This document shows positions 32,578-40,478 of a stretch of DNA of 64,000 bases, piece by piece. The notes under the pieces were generated by a model. It did no database searches and was not told the DNA's origin. It saw nothing but the letters and a program-made list of their open reading frames with translations. The translations under genes and the position numbers were made by a program. Origin of the DNA: Ignavibacteria bacterium RIFOXYC2_FULL_35_21 (lineage in GTDB: Bacteria > Bacteroidota > Ignavibacteria > Kapaibacteriales > UBA2268); contig MHAY01000064.1 of NCBI GenBank assembly GCA_001804705.1, positions 1-64,000 on the forward strand, given 5' to 3'. Numbering within the stretch: position 1 is the stretch's first letter; every line of letters starts with the position of its first letter.

Positions 32578-34956
32578 TTATTCCGATTTTATTTCAATTT
32601 GCCATTCTACCTTATTTTCCCGGCTTTCAATCACGAGCATTTCTGCCTCTATTCTTACCCCGTAACCCGGTGAATAAAAATATCTTTCTGATTTAATTTG
32701 ACAGAACATTGTTCTGTCTCTACACGATAATTCAATAATTTTTCCCTCAAAGTTAATTATCACTTTATCCTTTTCTAGTTTTTTTATAACTACATTAGGT
32801 GCAAAATGAAATGATATGAACTTTGTTTTATTCAAATTACATACATCAATACCCCTAACATTAATATTAACAGATTCCTTCTTTCCAATTTTGACTTCCG
32901 GGCTATTAATTGTGAATTGTGAATTGTGAATTGTGAATTCCTCCTTCTGACTTCCAACTTCCGACCCTCGACTTCCGACTGTTGACTTTTGACTTTCGAC
33001 TATTGACTTTTGACTTCCGACTATTGACTTTTGACTTTCGACTATTGACTTTTGACTTCCGACTATTGACTTTTGACTTCCGACTGTTGACTGTTGACTT
33101 TCGACTCTTATCTCTCTTTTATGTGGTTTGGGATAACCATAATGTTCACCAATAAAATGTTCATCAGAAAATTCAATTAGTCTAGCTTTTGCTTTGTCAT
33201 TTTTTATCCAAAACAAGTCCTCCGGATTATCATTATCCCAATCATTTTGCTCATATCCTTCAATCCAAAGTGTATTGTGCATTCTTGTTGCTCTGTATTC
33301 ATTTCTCATTTCAGGATAAGGTGTATAAACATAAGTACCCGGGTCAACAATAACCGGTTTATTATCAATGAATAACTCATAAGATAACTGGTCATTATGG
33401 CAGTGTCCGCCTTTACCTTTTTGTCCAACACTACCACATCTGATAAACATCCTTATTCCTTTGTTTTCTAATATATATAAACCAAAATCCTTAAATTCTT
33501 TTATTAAATTACCTGGTGTAAGTGATTTATCTATCTGATATTTATTAATTAAGTTCAATACATTTTTCATCATTGAAAGTTGGTTTAAATTATCCCTGAT
33601 TAGTAATTCGTAATTAGTAATTAAAAATTGTCCACTGTCATTATCACCAATTTGAGGTATAAATCCGGTTTCAGATATAATTGCAGAAGAAAATTCATAA
33701 ATTTTATTCAGTCTATCCCTCAGTATATCGTTCAGAATGAAATTGTTTTCATCATCATTTGACCATAAACCCGTCTGTATGCTGTAATTCTTCGTAACAA
33801 AATTATAATAAGAGTTGGCTTGATTTTTAAGAACTGATAGTTTTTCTTTTGGTAATGTAAGAATTAAAGAAATAGTATTAAATACAATCACAGCCGAAAA
33901 ATAATGATAATTAGTCGAAGCTTCAAAGTTGCTTCCATCCTCATTGAATTGTTCAAGAATCTCATTGCATAACTCGTTAATTGCAAAAATAAGCCATGAA
34001 TTGGTTTCATCAGTTTCAGGAAGATATGATGCAATAAAAATAATGCCTGCAATATTCGCTAAATAATGGTTTCCTCTCATCCCTGAGGACCATTCAAGAT
34101 TTTCTATTATATGCTTACCATGTTCATATATGCTTTTTATAAAATAATATTCAAATTCCTGAACAAAATCTGCATTTGCTTCTTTAAAAAGTGAAAAACT
34201 TACCAACCAATTAACTGCCCTGATTGCAACATCCATTGAAGATGACCATTGAACGCCAAATCCAGGTGGATTTGAAGCAATAAAATCAAGAATCTGATTT
34301 TGAAATTCCTTTAGGAGAACATTGGATTCATTTACTTTTTCATTCGTAATCATGTCACCCTGAGCGTAGTCGAAGGGTCGTAATTCGTAATTCGTAATTA
34401 TTTTGGCTATAGCCAAAACACTTAGGTGCTGCATCCTGCCGAGTTCCCATGGCACTTTTATATCTGCTCCGGGAACATATCCGAATTTTATATCTTTGTA
34501 CCATGTATTTTCATCCCATCTGAAGCCGGATTTGAAGTCAATTTGCCAGTCAATTAGATGATAACTATTATCAATTAATCCTTTTATTTTTTCCTGTTCT
34601 GAACTATTTGGTTGGTTTGAATTAATAGTGCTTTCATCCTTTAATTTAATATTCTTCCAACCGGAACCAAGTAAGTTGAAATTATGATTGATATAGTTCT
34701 CAGCTAACTTTTCAATTATATCCTTTTTCTTCTTTAGCTCTGTCAGCCTGAGCCTAATCGAAGGGTCAGGAAATTGATAAAAGCTGTATAATTTCTGTTC
34801 AGGCTTAAAAGGATATTGTGAATAGGTGTTTTTGGTCAAATATTTTTCTTTTAACTTTTTATATTTGAGTTTCTTTGAATAATTATCGAATACCTTGGAA
34901 AATGCTATCCCCGGAGATATAGAAAATAATCTTAATAATTTTCTGAACTGACTCAA
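32578..34956 (-). CDS. Heparinase II/III family polysaccharide lyase, repeat-invaded
   Basis: A 792-residue protein. The N-terminal helical toroid domain spans about 30-420, with WSSGMRGNHYLANIAGI near 290. The heparinase II/III C-terminal beta domain begins about 485, with catalytic-type text GKGGHCHNDQLSYELFIDNK (about 509-528). These lyases cut uronic-acid polysaccharides, and in many bacteria act on exopolysaccharide (alginate lyase-like). Three kinds of dispersed repeat are inserted in frame: family F (about 186-205), a 21-bp tandem array giving repeated SQKSIVG/E units (about 617-670), and a family A palindrome (RDRTMFCQIK, about 745). The array splits the beta domain, so activity is uncertain. 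Confidence 0.82.
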   Translation of the reverse strand: MSQFRKLLRLFSISPGIAFSKVFDNYSKKLKYKKLKEKYLTKNTYSQYPFKPEQKLYSFYQFPDPSIRLRLTELKKKKDIIEKLAENYINHNFNLLGSGWKNIKLKDESTINSNQPNSSEQEKIKGLIDNSYHLIDWQIDFKSGFRWDENTWYKDIKFGYVPGADIKVPWELGRMQHLSVLAIAKIITNYELRPFDYAQGDMITNEKVNESNVLLKEFQNQILDFIASNPPGFGVQWSSSMDVAIRAVNWLVSFSLFKEANADFVQEFEYYFIKSIYEHGKHIIENLEWSSGMRGNHYLANIAGIIFIASYLPETDETNSWLIFAINELCNEILEQFNEDGSNFEASTNYHYFSAVIVFNTISLILTLPKEKLSVLKNQANSYYNFVTKNYSIQTGLWSNDDENNFILNDILRDRLNKIYEFSSAIISETGFIPQIGDNDSGQFLITNYELLIRDNLNQLSMMKNVLNLINKYQIDKSLTPGNLIKEFKDFGLYILENKGIRMFIRCGSVGQKGKGGHCHNDQLSYELFIDNKPVIVDPGTYVYTPYPEMRNEYRATRMHNTLWIEGYEQNDWDNDNPEDLFWIKNDKAKARLIEFSDEHFIGEHYGYPKPHKREIRVESQQSTVGSQKSIVGSQKSIVESQKSIVGSQKSIVESQKSTVGSRGSEVGSQKEEFTIHNSQFTINSPEVKIGKKESVNINVRGIDVCNLNKTKFISFHFAPNVVIKKLEKDKVIINFEGKIIELSCRDRTMFCQIKSERYFYSPGYGVRIEAEMLVIESRENKVEWQIEIKSE
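32699..32725. repeat. Family A palindrome inside the heparinase gene
   Basis: GACAGAACATTGTTCTGTCT with TACA following, encoded in frame as CRDRTMFCQIK near the protein's C-terminus. Confidence 0.7.
32905..33106 (-). repeat. 21-bp tandem repeat array inside the heparinase gene
   Basis: Units of GACTTTTGACTTTCGACTAT (plus T; variants with TTCCGACT) recur about seven times from 32947 to 33106. They encode heptads of the form SQKSIVG or SQKSIVE on the minus strand. Directly next to it (32908-32940) is a GAATTGT-unit array. The unit is a multiple of three, so copy-number change would keep the frame. Confidence 0.85.
34341..34400 (-). repeat. Family F coding repeat inside the heparinase gene
   Basis: On the minus strand: three ATTACGAATT units, CCCTTCGACTACGCTCAGGG and TGACATGATTACGAATG. 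It encodes ITNYELRPFDYAQGDMITNE, matching the ftsX copy in frame. The centre CCCTTCGACTAC...CAGGG is the palindromic part that also occurs in fragments at 5555, 5800, 43830 and 53737. Confidence 0.85.
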
Positions 34957-34988
34957 TACTTTTTTTAATTTTATAATAAATAATCAAG

Positions 34989-35020
34989 CAAATTTATTGT
35001 TTTAATTCATTATATTCAAA
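34989..35020 (-). promoter_or_regulatory. Bacteroidota-type promoter for the heparinase gene
   Basis: On the minus strand TTTG (35017-35020) is followed after exactly 20 nt by TAAATTTG (34989-34996), a full match to TTTG-N19-21-TAnnTTTG, with start expected near 34983 and the ATG at 34956. Confidence 0.65.
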
Positions 35021-35140
35021 AAGGTAAGGAAAGTATATATGTCATCCTAAATAAAGAATAAGTCTATTTATAATAAAATTAATTTTTTTCAGTCATAATC
35101 TAATTAAAATTGATATTTAAGAATAATTATAAAAAAAAAG

Positions 35141-35341
35141 ATGCTGAACATATCAAAGAGTACAAATCCTGACGATTATGAAATATTAATCCGCAAAAGA
35201 GGTGACAATGTCTATGCTTCATATTGCCCCCAGTTGAATTATATGATTAAAGGTGAGGAACACGAACAAGTAAGAATCCTGATGAAAGAATATATTGAAA
35301 ATCATATTAATGAGCTTTCAAAACAGATTCAATCTAATTAA
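35141..35341 (+). CDS. Small HicB-like conserved protein
   Basis: A 66-residue protein with a beta-beta-alpha look: YEILIRKRGDNVYASYCPQL, then NYMIKGEEHEQVRILMKEYI. The layout of a short strand pair ending in CPQL, a glycine turn and a helix resembles HicB-fold antitoxin domains, though it has no DNA-binding tail and no HicA toxin neighbour. It may be a stand-alone HicB-like protein of unknown function. The ATG at 35141 follows an A-rich stretch. Confidence 0.6.
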   Translation: MLNISKSTNPDDYEILIRKRGDNVYASYCPQLNYMIKGEEHEQVRILMKEYIENHINELSKQIQSN

Positions 35342-35415
35342 TTGTATTATACATGTTGTGACAAATTAAATTGATTGTGAATCTTTATTTATGAATTGTT
35401 AATCGTTAATTGTTA

Positions 35416-36324
35416 ATGGAAATGATACATAGACTTACAGCCCGCTGGTGGTTTAGAGTTATAGCTTTTGCAGGCTTATCGAATGCTTTAATAATTCCTT
35501 TATTACTTTATACATCTCACCTTAAAAATGACATAGGATACCACTATATATACTCACTAATAACCGAAACATTCGTATTAATTATTTTAATTGGCTTATC
35601 AATTTTAATAGAAACTCTGCGAGGAAAAGGGAAATGGTTTACATTCGGAATTCTTCTCGATAAATGGGCTATCAAAGATATTGGTATGGGAGCGGTTTTA
35701 AACCTGTTTTTTGCATTCGCAATTTTCATATTTGCAACAGTCTTTTCAGCATATTCTGATGTAAGCATTCTTCCAAAAACCGATATTTTCGTTTATTTAT
35801 CTTTAATCATATTAATTGAAGCAATAATAGAAGAATTAATTTTCAGAGGTGTCATTTTTCAGGCTGTTCTCGACAGATACGGTATTACAATAGCAATTCT
35901 TCTAAATAGCATTCTATTTGGCATGGGACATCTTGCAAATCCCAGCATCAATTTTTATGCAATTATTAATATAATACTTGCAGGAGTTCTTTTCTCAGGC
36001 ATGTATATAAGAACAAAATCATTGTGGCTTCCGATTTCATTCCACTTTTTCTGGAATTGGTTTTCAGCCCTAATCGGTTCACCTGTCAGCGGAATTGATT
36101 TTCAAATCAGTCTGACAAACATTGCCTGGCTTGAACTTCCGGCATGGCTTTTCGGCGGTAGTTTCGGCTTGGAAGGGGGCTTTTTTGCTACTATTCTTAT
36201 TATAATATCAGGTTTCATTACATTAAAATATTCAAATTCATCGCCATTTTTAACGTCAATACTTTTTAAAAGAAGTTACTATGAATCACAATTACTTTTT
36301 AAATTGAAAATTGATAATGGATAA
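35416..36324 (+). CDS. CPBP family intramembrane metalloprotease
   Basis: A 302-residue protein of about eight helices. The CPBP/Abi motifs are EAIIEELIFRGVIFQAV (Glu-Glu-x3-Arg, about 137-153), FGMGHLAN (about 172) and HFFWNW (about 214). The family includes the CAAX protease Rce1 and bacteriocin-immunity proteins. The start at the ATG 35416 is preferred over a TTG two codons earlier. The upstream sequence is a TTAATTGTTAAT repeat, so the ribosome-binding site is not clear. It is probably in the inner membrane. Confidence 0.88.
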   Translation: MEMIHRLTARWWFRVIAFAGLSNALIIPLLLYTSHLKNDIGYHYIYSLITETFVLIILIGLSILIETLRGKGKWFTFGILLDKWAIKDIGMGAVLNLFFAFAIFIFATVFSAYSDVSILPKTDIFVYLSLIILIEAIIEELIFRGVIFQAVLDRYGITIAILLNSILFGMGHLANPSINFYAIINIILAGVLFSGMYIRTKSLWLPISFHFFWNWFSALIGSPVSGIDFQISLTNIAWLELPAWLFGGSFGLEGGFFATILIIISGFITLKYSNSSPFLTSILFKRSYYESQLLFKLKIDNG

Positions 36325-36393
36325 TTAGAAAAAATGTAGAATGAAAAATGAAAAATTCTGAACGGGAGATATGAAGTAAAATAAAAATGATTT

Positions 36394-36457
36394 ATCACGT
36401 AGTGATTATATATTAGTGGAAGACATATAACCGCTGCCACCCTTATCCCGTAGGGAT
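36394..36457. repeat. Family E double palindrome, copy 1
   Basis: ATCACGTAGTGAT (36394-36406), a 38-bp spacer holding TAACCGCTGCCACCCTT, then ATCCCGTAGGGAT (36445-36457). Total 64 bp, the same as copy 2 at 37798-37861. The first palindrome differs from the second by a paired change (CC/GG to CA/TG arms), which is compensatory. Confidence 0.75.
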
Positions 36458-36537
36458 TATATAAAAAATACGGAATTCTGAATTGAAAAATTGAAAATGA
36501 TTATTTATAGAATTTATTCAAAATAACTTAGTTGACA

Positions 36538-37707
36538 ATGAAAATCTTAAATAAAATTAAACTATCGGCTTTAGTATTTACACTGCTTTTTTTAAGTCTC
36601 GAAGCAAAAGCCCAATGGTCAATAATGAATGCAGATGCCGACAGCCTCGTTAGGTTAGGTACAAACTATATATACAATATTCAGTTTGATAAAGCATCAG
36701 AGGCATTTCAGGAAGTCATCCGATTATATCCGGAAAATCCTGCCGGCTATTTTTTAGACGCTATGGTCGAATGGTGGCAAATAGTTCTATACAGAGAAAC
36801 AGAATCAATTGACAGAACTTTCCTCAGAAAGATTGATAAAGTAATTAAAGTATGCGATAAAAAACTTGAAGTAAATGAATTTGATATATCTGCACTATTC
36901 TTCAAAGGCGGTGCTGTCGGATACAGGGGACGGTTTTATGCAATAAGGGAGAAATGGCTGAATGCAGTAAAAGACGGTAAAGATGGATTTGATATTCTTG
37001 TGAAATGCTGGCAGTTAGCTCCCGGAAATCATGACATCATGCTTGGTACCGGCATTTACAATTATTTTGCAGAAGTTCTTCCGGAAAAATACGCAGGTTT
37101 GAAAGCTATATCTGTATTCTTGCCCGATGGAGATAAGCAAATAGGAATTTTACAGTTGGAAGCCGCAGGTAAATATGCACGATATTCTAATATCGAGGCA
37201 AAAGTAATTTTATTACAGATTTATTACCAATGGGAAGAAGACTATACAAAAGCACTTGCTCTTGCTCAGGATTTATTTACACAATATCCCAACAATCCCT
37301 ACTTTCACAGGTATCTCGGCAGAAGCTATGTCGCTCTTGGAATGAGACAGCTTTGGGAAGACACATGGAGGGAAGTTGTAAACAGGTGTATAAAAAAACA
37401 ACTCGGATATGACCGTGTTACTGCAAGAGAAGCCCTGTATTATGTCGGTACAGGTTTGATGTACAAGGGTGATTTCGAAAATGCCCTTAAATATTTTTAC
37501 AAATGTGATGAAGCCAGCCGTTATCTCGACAAGAAAGAGCCATCCGGTTTTATGGTTAGAACCAATCTATATATTGGCCAGATTTTTGACAAACAGGGTA
37601 AACGCGAATACGCAATTAAACAATATGAAAAAATAATTGACTGGAAAGATTACAAAGGCTCTGTCGAGGAAGCGGAGAGATACATTAAAAGGCCTTATGG
37701 ACAGTAA
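36538..37707 (+). CDS. Exported tetratricopeptide-repeat protein
   Basis: A 389-residue protein. The ATG at 36538 opens a signal peptide (ILNKIKLSALVFTLLFLSLE, cut after AKA). It contains several helix-pair repeats of TPR type: DKASEAFQEVIRLYPENPAG (about 35-55), later YTKALALAQDLFTQYPNNPY (about 235-254), GDFENALKYFYKCDEAS and KREYAIKQYEKIID. It is probably periplasmic or outer-membrane associated, acting in protein-protein contacts. No partner can be named. It is flanked on both sides by family E double palindromes. Confidence 0.82.
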   Translation: MKILNKIKLSALVFTLLFLSLEAKAQWSIMNADADSLVRLGTNYIYNIQFDKASEAFQEVIRLYPENPAGYFLDAMVEWWQIVLYRETESIDRTFLRKIDKVIKVCDKKLEVNEFDISALFFKGGAVGYRGRFYAIREKWLNAVKDGKDGFDILVKCWQLAPGNHDIMLGTGIYNYFAEVLPEKYAGLKAISVFLPDGDKQIGILQLEAAGKYARYSNIEAKVILLQIYYQWEEDYTKALALAQDLFTQYPNNPYFHRYLGRSYVALGMRQLWEDTWREVVNRCIKKQLGYDRVTAREALYYVGTGLMYKGDFENALKYFYKCDEASRYLDKKEPSGFMVRTNLYIGQIFDKQGKREYAIKQYEKIIDWKDYKGSVEEAERYIKRPYGQ

Positions 37708-37717
37708 TAAATTAATA

Positions 37718-37768
37718 ATGCAAAATGTAGAATGTAAAATGCAAAATGTAAAATGCAAAATGTAGAAT
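37718..37768. repeat. Family K short tandem array
   Basis: Repeated AATGCAAAATGTAGAATGT / AAAATGCAAAATGTAAA units, the reverse complement of the array at 26048-26108. Confidence 0.6.
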
Positions 37769-37797
37769 ACTGAATGGGAGAATTGTTGAAAATAAAT

Positions 37798-37861
37798 ATC
37801 CCGTAGGGATTAAATATCAGTAACATAGGAATTGCCACTCCCACTCTTATCCCGTAGGGAT
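37798..37861. repeat. Family E double palindrome, copy 2
   Basis: Two identical ATCCCGTAGGGAT palindromes (37798-37810 and 37849-37861) around a spacer with GGAATTGCCACTCCCACTCTT. It is in the same orientation and of the same length as copy 1. Confidence 0.78.
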
Positions 37862-37912
37862 TATATATAAGTGATGAACTTAGAATGCTGAATTAAAAAT
37901 TGATAATTGATA

Positions 37913-39187
37913 ATGAAAAAAATATTAATCCTGTTTCTACCTTTCGTATTTGTGATTTGGACAGAACAGTGTTCTGTCCCTACATATTCTCAATTAACAA
38001 ATAATAATTATGTTAAAACAGGATTAGATGTTCTAATCGAGAAAAACTTTGAGCCTTTAAAAGGAAAAAAAATTGCATTTCTTACGAACTTTGCAGGTAG
38101 AACAAGAGATGGTAAATCATCTGTCGAAGTTTTCCAAAACACAAATGTATGTCAACTTATAAAAATATTCACTCCCGAACACGGTTTCTATACGACCGTA
38201 CCGGCTGGCGAACATGTCTCTGATGACAAAATTGGAAATACTTCTGTTGTCTCTCTTTATGGTTCAAAACGTAAACCTTCGGTAAGCGACTTGTCTGATT
38301 GCGATGCTGTTGTAATTGATATTCAGGATATAGGTATAAGGTCTTATACGTACATTAGCTCAGTTTATAAAATGCTCGAAGCCTGTGCAGAAAACAACAA
38401 GCAGGTATTCATTCTAGACCGTCCGAATCCACTCGGTGGATTGATTGTTGATGGAAATGTACTTGAAAAAGGTAAAGAATCATTTATTGGAATTATACCC
38501 GTTACATATATACATGGCTGTACAATCGGCGAACTGACCAATATGCTCAATGAAGAAGGCTGGCTCTCACAGGATTCAACCGTACAACCTAAAAAATGTA
38601 ATCTGACAATAATAAAAACGGAAAACTGGAAAAGATGGATGCAATGGGAGGACACCGGACTTCGATGGTTTCCTACTTCTCCCCACATTCAATCACCCGA
38701 TGCTGTTCGTGGTGCTGCCGTGCTTGGTATCTGGGGTGAACTCTCATTATTTAGTATCGGCATAGGAACTACTCTACCCTTCCAATATTGCGGAGCCCCG
38801 GATTTCAAATCATTGGAAATTGCTAATGAAATTAACAGTCAAAATCTTTATGGAGTAAATCTTTATCCAACAAAATACCGCCCATTTTATGGAATGTATA
38901 ATGGTAAAGATTGCGAAGGCCTTTTACTGAAATTTACACCAAATAATCTTTTCATGCCTTACAGATTCGGTATAAAATTAGCTTTAGCAATTCGCAAATA
39001 TCATCCGAATATTTTTAAGAAGAGCTTTTCAAGTCAGGCACAGTCTATGTTCATTAAAGCAACAGGAACCGATGAATTATTAAGAGCATTTATGGAAAAT
39101 AAAAGTGATGATGAAATAATTTCTATTTCACAGAATGGATTGGATAATTTTATCTCTCTAAGGAAAAAATATTTGTTGTATGAATAG
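37913..39187 (+). CDS. NamZ-type exo-beta-N-acetylmuramidase (DUF1343)
   Basis: A 424-residue exported protein of the DUF1343 family, whose Bacillus member NamZ removes MurNAc from peptidoglycan fragments. Family text: GKKIAFLTNFAGRTRDG (about 49-65), KIFTPEHGFYTTVPAGEHV (about 86-104), DIQDIGIRSYTYI (about 138-150), LDRPNPLGG, and SPDAVRGAAVLG. The ATG at 37913 follows a TTG two codons earlier. The signal peptide (KKILILFLPFVFVIW) is directly interrupted by a family A palindrome encoding TEQCSVPTYS, so the signal's cleavage region is repeat-derived. The gene overlaps the convergent nrnA gene by 30 bp. Confidence 0.9.
   Translation: MKKILILFLPFVFVIWTEQCSVPTYSQLTNNNYVKTGLDVLIEKNFEPLKGKKIAFLTNFAGRTRDGKSSVEVFQNTNVCQLIKIFTPEHGFYTTVPAGEHVSDDKIGNTSVVSLYGSKRKPSVSDLSDCDAVVIDIQDIGIRSYTYISSVYKMLEACAENNKQVFILDRPNPLGGLIVDGNVLEKGKESFIGIIPVTYIHGCTIGELTNMLNEEGWLSQDSTVQPKKCNLTIIKTENWKRWMQWEDTGLRWFPTSPHIQSPDAVRGAAVLGIWGELSLFSIGIGTTLPFQYCGAPDFKSLEIANEINSQNLYGVNLYPTKYRPFYGMYNGKDCEGLLLKFTPNNLFMPYRFGIKLALAIRKYHPNIFKKSFSSQAQSMFIKATGTDELLRAFMENKSDDEIISISQNGLDNFISLRKKYLLYE
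37959..37987. repeat. Family A palindrome inside a signal peptide
   Basis: GGACAGAACAGTGTTCTGTCC followed by CTACATAT, in frame as TEQCSVPTYS at the signal-peptide cleavage region of the NamZ-like protein. Confidence 0.8.
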
Positions 39188-40198
39188 CTTCCCTGCTTTT
39201 TCTATTATGATTTTTTTTGCATCTGAAAAAGTTACATTCGATAGTCTTGCGCCTGCGGCGTGGAAATGCCCTCCGCCACCCAGCTCTACAGCAAGCTCAC
39301 GAACATTGATATCCCCCTTGGACCTGAAAGAAATTCTTACTTCCGGGTCATTCGGACGTTCCGTGATTAGTACACCTGCCTGTACTCCTTTTATGGTAAC
39401 AGTATGTTCGACAATACCTTCAATATCAGAATCCAAGCCTCCGGTTTTTTTAAAAATTTCTTTTGTGAGAGTCATAACAACAAGTTTCCCATCATAAAAT
39501 AGTTCCGAGCTTGCAAATGCTTCTCCCTGCAAAAGTGCTGCCCGGTATGGAATTATATTATATACTTCCTCATAAATTTTAACAGGGTCTGCACCATATT
39601 TAATAAGTTCTGCAATAATCAGGTGTGTTTCTCTTGTTGTTTGAGGAAACCTGAAACTGCCTGTGTCAGTCATAATAGCGGTATATAGTGCAGAGGCTAT
39701 TTCCTCAGTGATTTTCAATTGCTCATCGCATTTCAGGATTTTCCAAATTAACTCTCCTGTTGATGCAGAAGCAGAATCAATATGATAAAAATCCGCATCA
39801 AAACTTGGTTCTATGTGATGGTCAATTACAATTTTCAATGCATTAGATTGCAAAACAACATTCTCCATTGCCTTAATTCTTGGGCTGTTATTAAGGTCAA
39901 GAACAAAGACTGCATCTGATTTCATTATATATTCATTGTCATTGTCAGTGTAAACATTGACATTCTCAATACCAGCCAAAAACATAAGATTATAAGGTGT
40001 TTCACTGCAGTTTATGATTCTCGTCTCGATGCCTTTTTGTTGACAATAAAAGAAGAAAGCGAGTTCTGAACCGATAGCATCCCCATCAGGGTTGACATGT
40101 GTTGTTATTGTTATTTTTTTTGTATTAATAAGAATTTTGTGTATTTCATCTACTGTCGAATTCTTTATTTTTTCATTTATCATATTATTCATTTTCAA
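39158..40198 (-). CDS. nrnA: NrnA-like DHH phosphoesterase (nanoRNase / pAp phosphatase)
   Basis: A 346-residue DHH-DHHA1 protein. Motifs are THVNPDGDAIGSELAF (about 35-50), VFVLDLNNSPR (about 100), IVIDHHIEPSF (the DHH triad, about 126-136) and, in the DHHA1 domain, GGGGHFHAAGARL (about 311-323). The enzymes remove 2-5 nt RNA leftovers and dephosphorylate pAp. Three Met codons (at 40198, 40192 and 40183) are possible starts. The 3' end overlaps the end of the convergent muramidase gene. Confidence 0.93.
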   Translation of the reverse strand: MKMNNMINEKIKNSTVDEIHKILINTKKITITTHVNPDGDAIGSELAFFFYCQQKGIETRIINCSETPYNLMFLAGIENVNVYTDNDNEYIMKSDAVFVLDLNNSPRIKAMENVVLQSNALKIVIDHHIEPSFDADFYHIDSASASTGELIWKILKCDEQLKITEEIASALYTAIMTDTGSFRFPQTTRETHLIIAELIKYGADPVKIYEEVYNIIPYRAALLQGEAFASSELFYDGKLVVMTLTKEIFKKTGGLDSDIEGIVEHTVTIKGVQAGVLITERPNDPEVRISFRSKGDINVRELAVELGGGGHFHAAGARLSNVTFSDAKKIIIEKAGKLFIQQIFFP

Positions 40199-40478
40199 TT
40201 AATACTTGATTTTACTCATAAATATTTATTTCTTAGAGGAACAATTTATAATGTTCAATTTTGCAATTTCCAAAAAGCCAAAAAGTAATTTAATTAATTG
40301 AATATTTGTTCATTAAAAATTCAATGAAAATTGCAAATTGTAAATTGTAAATTCTTTTCCAATAAAAATACAACTTTGATATATAACTGAATTAATATCA
40401 ATGCTCCAAAATTAACATTTTATTTGTAAATTACAGGTTGTATATATGATTAATGTTTAAGAAATCTCAATATTATTT

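Noticed and set aside
35141..35341. HicAB toxin-antitoxin pair
   Set aside because: Only the HicB-like 66-residue protein is present. There is no HicA-like toxin on either side.
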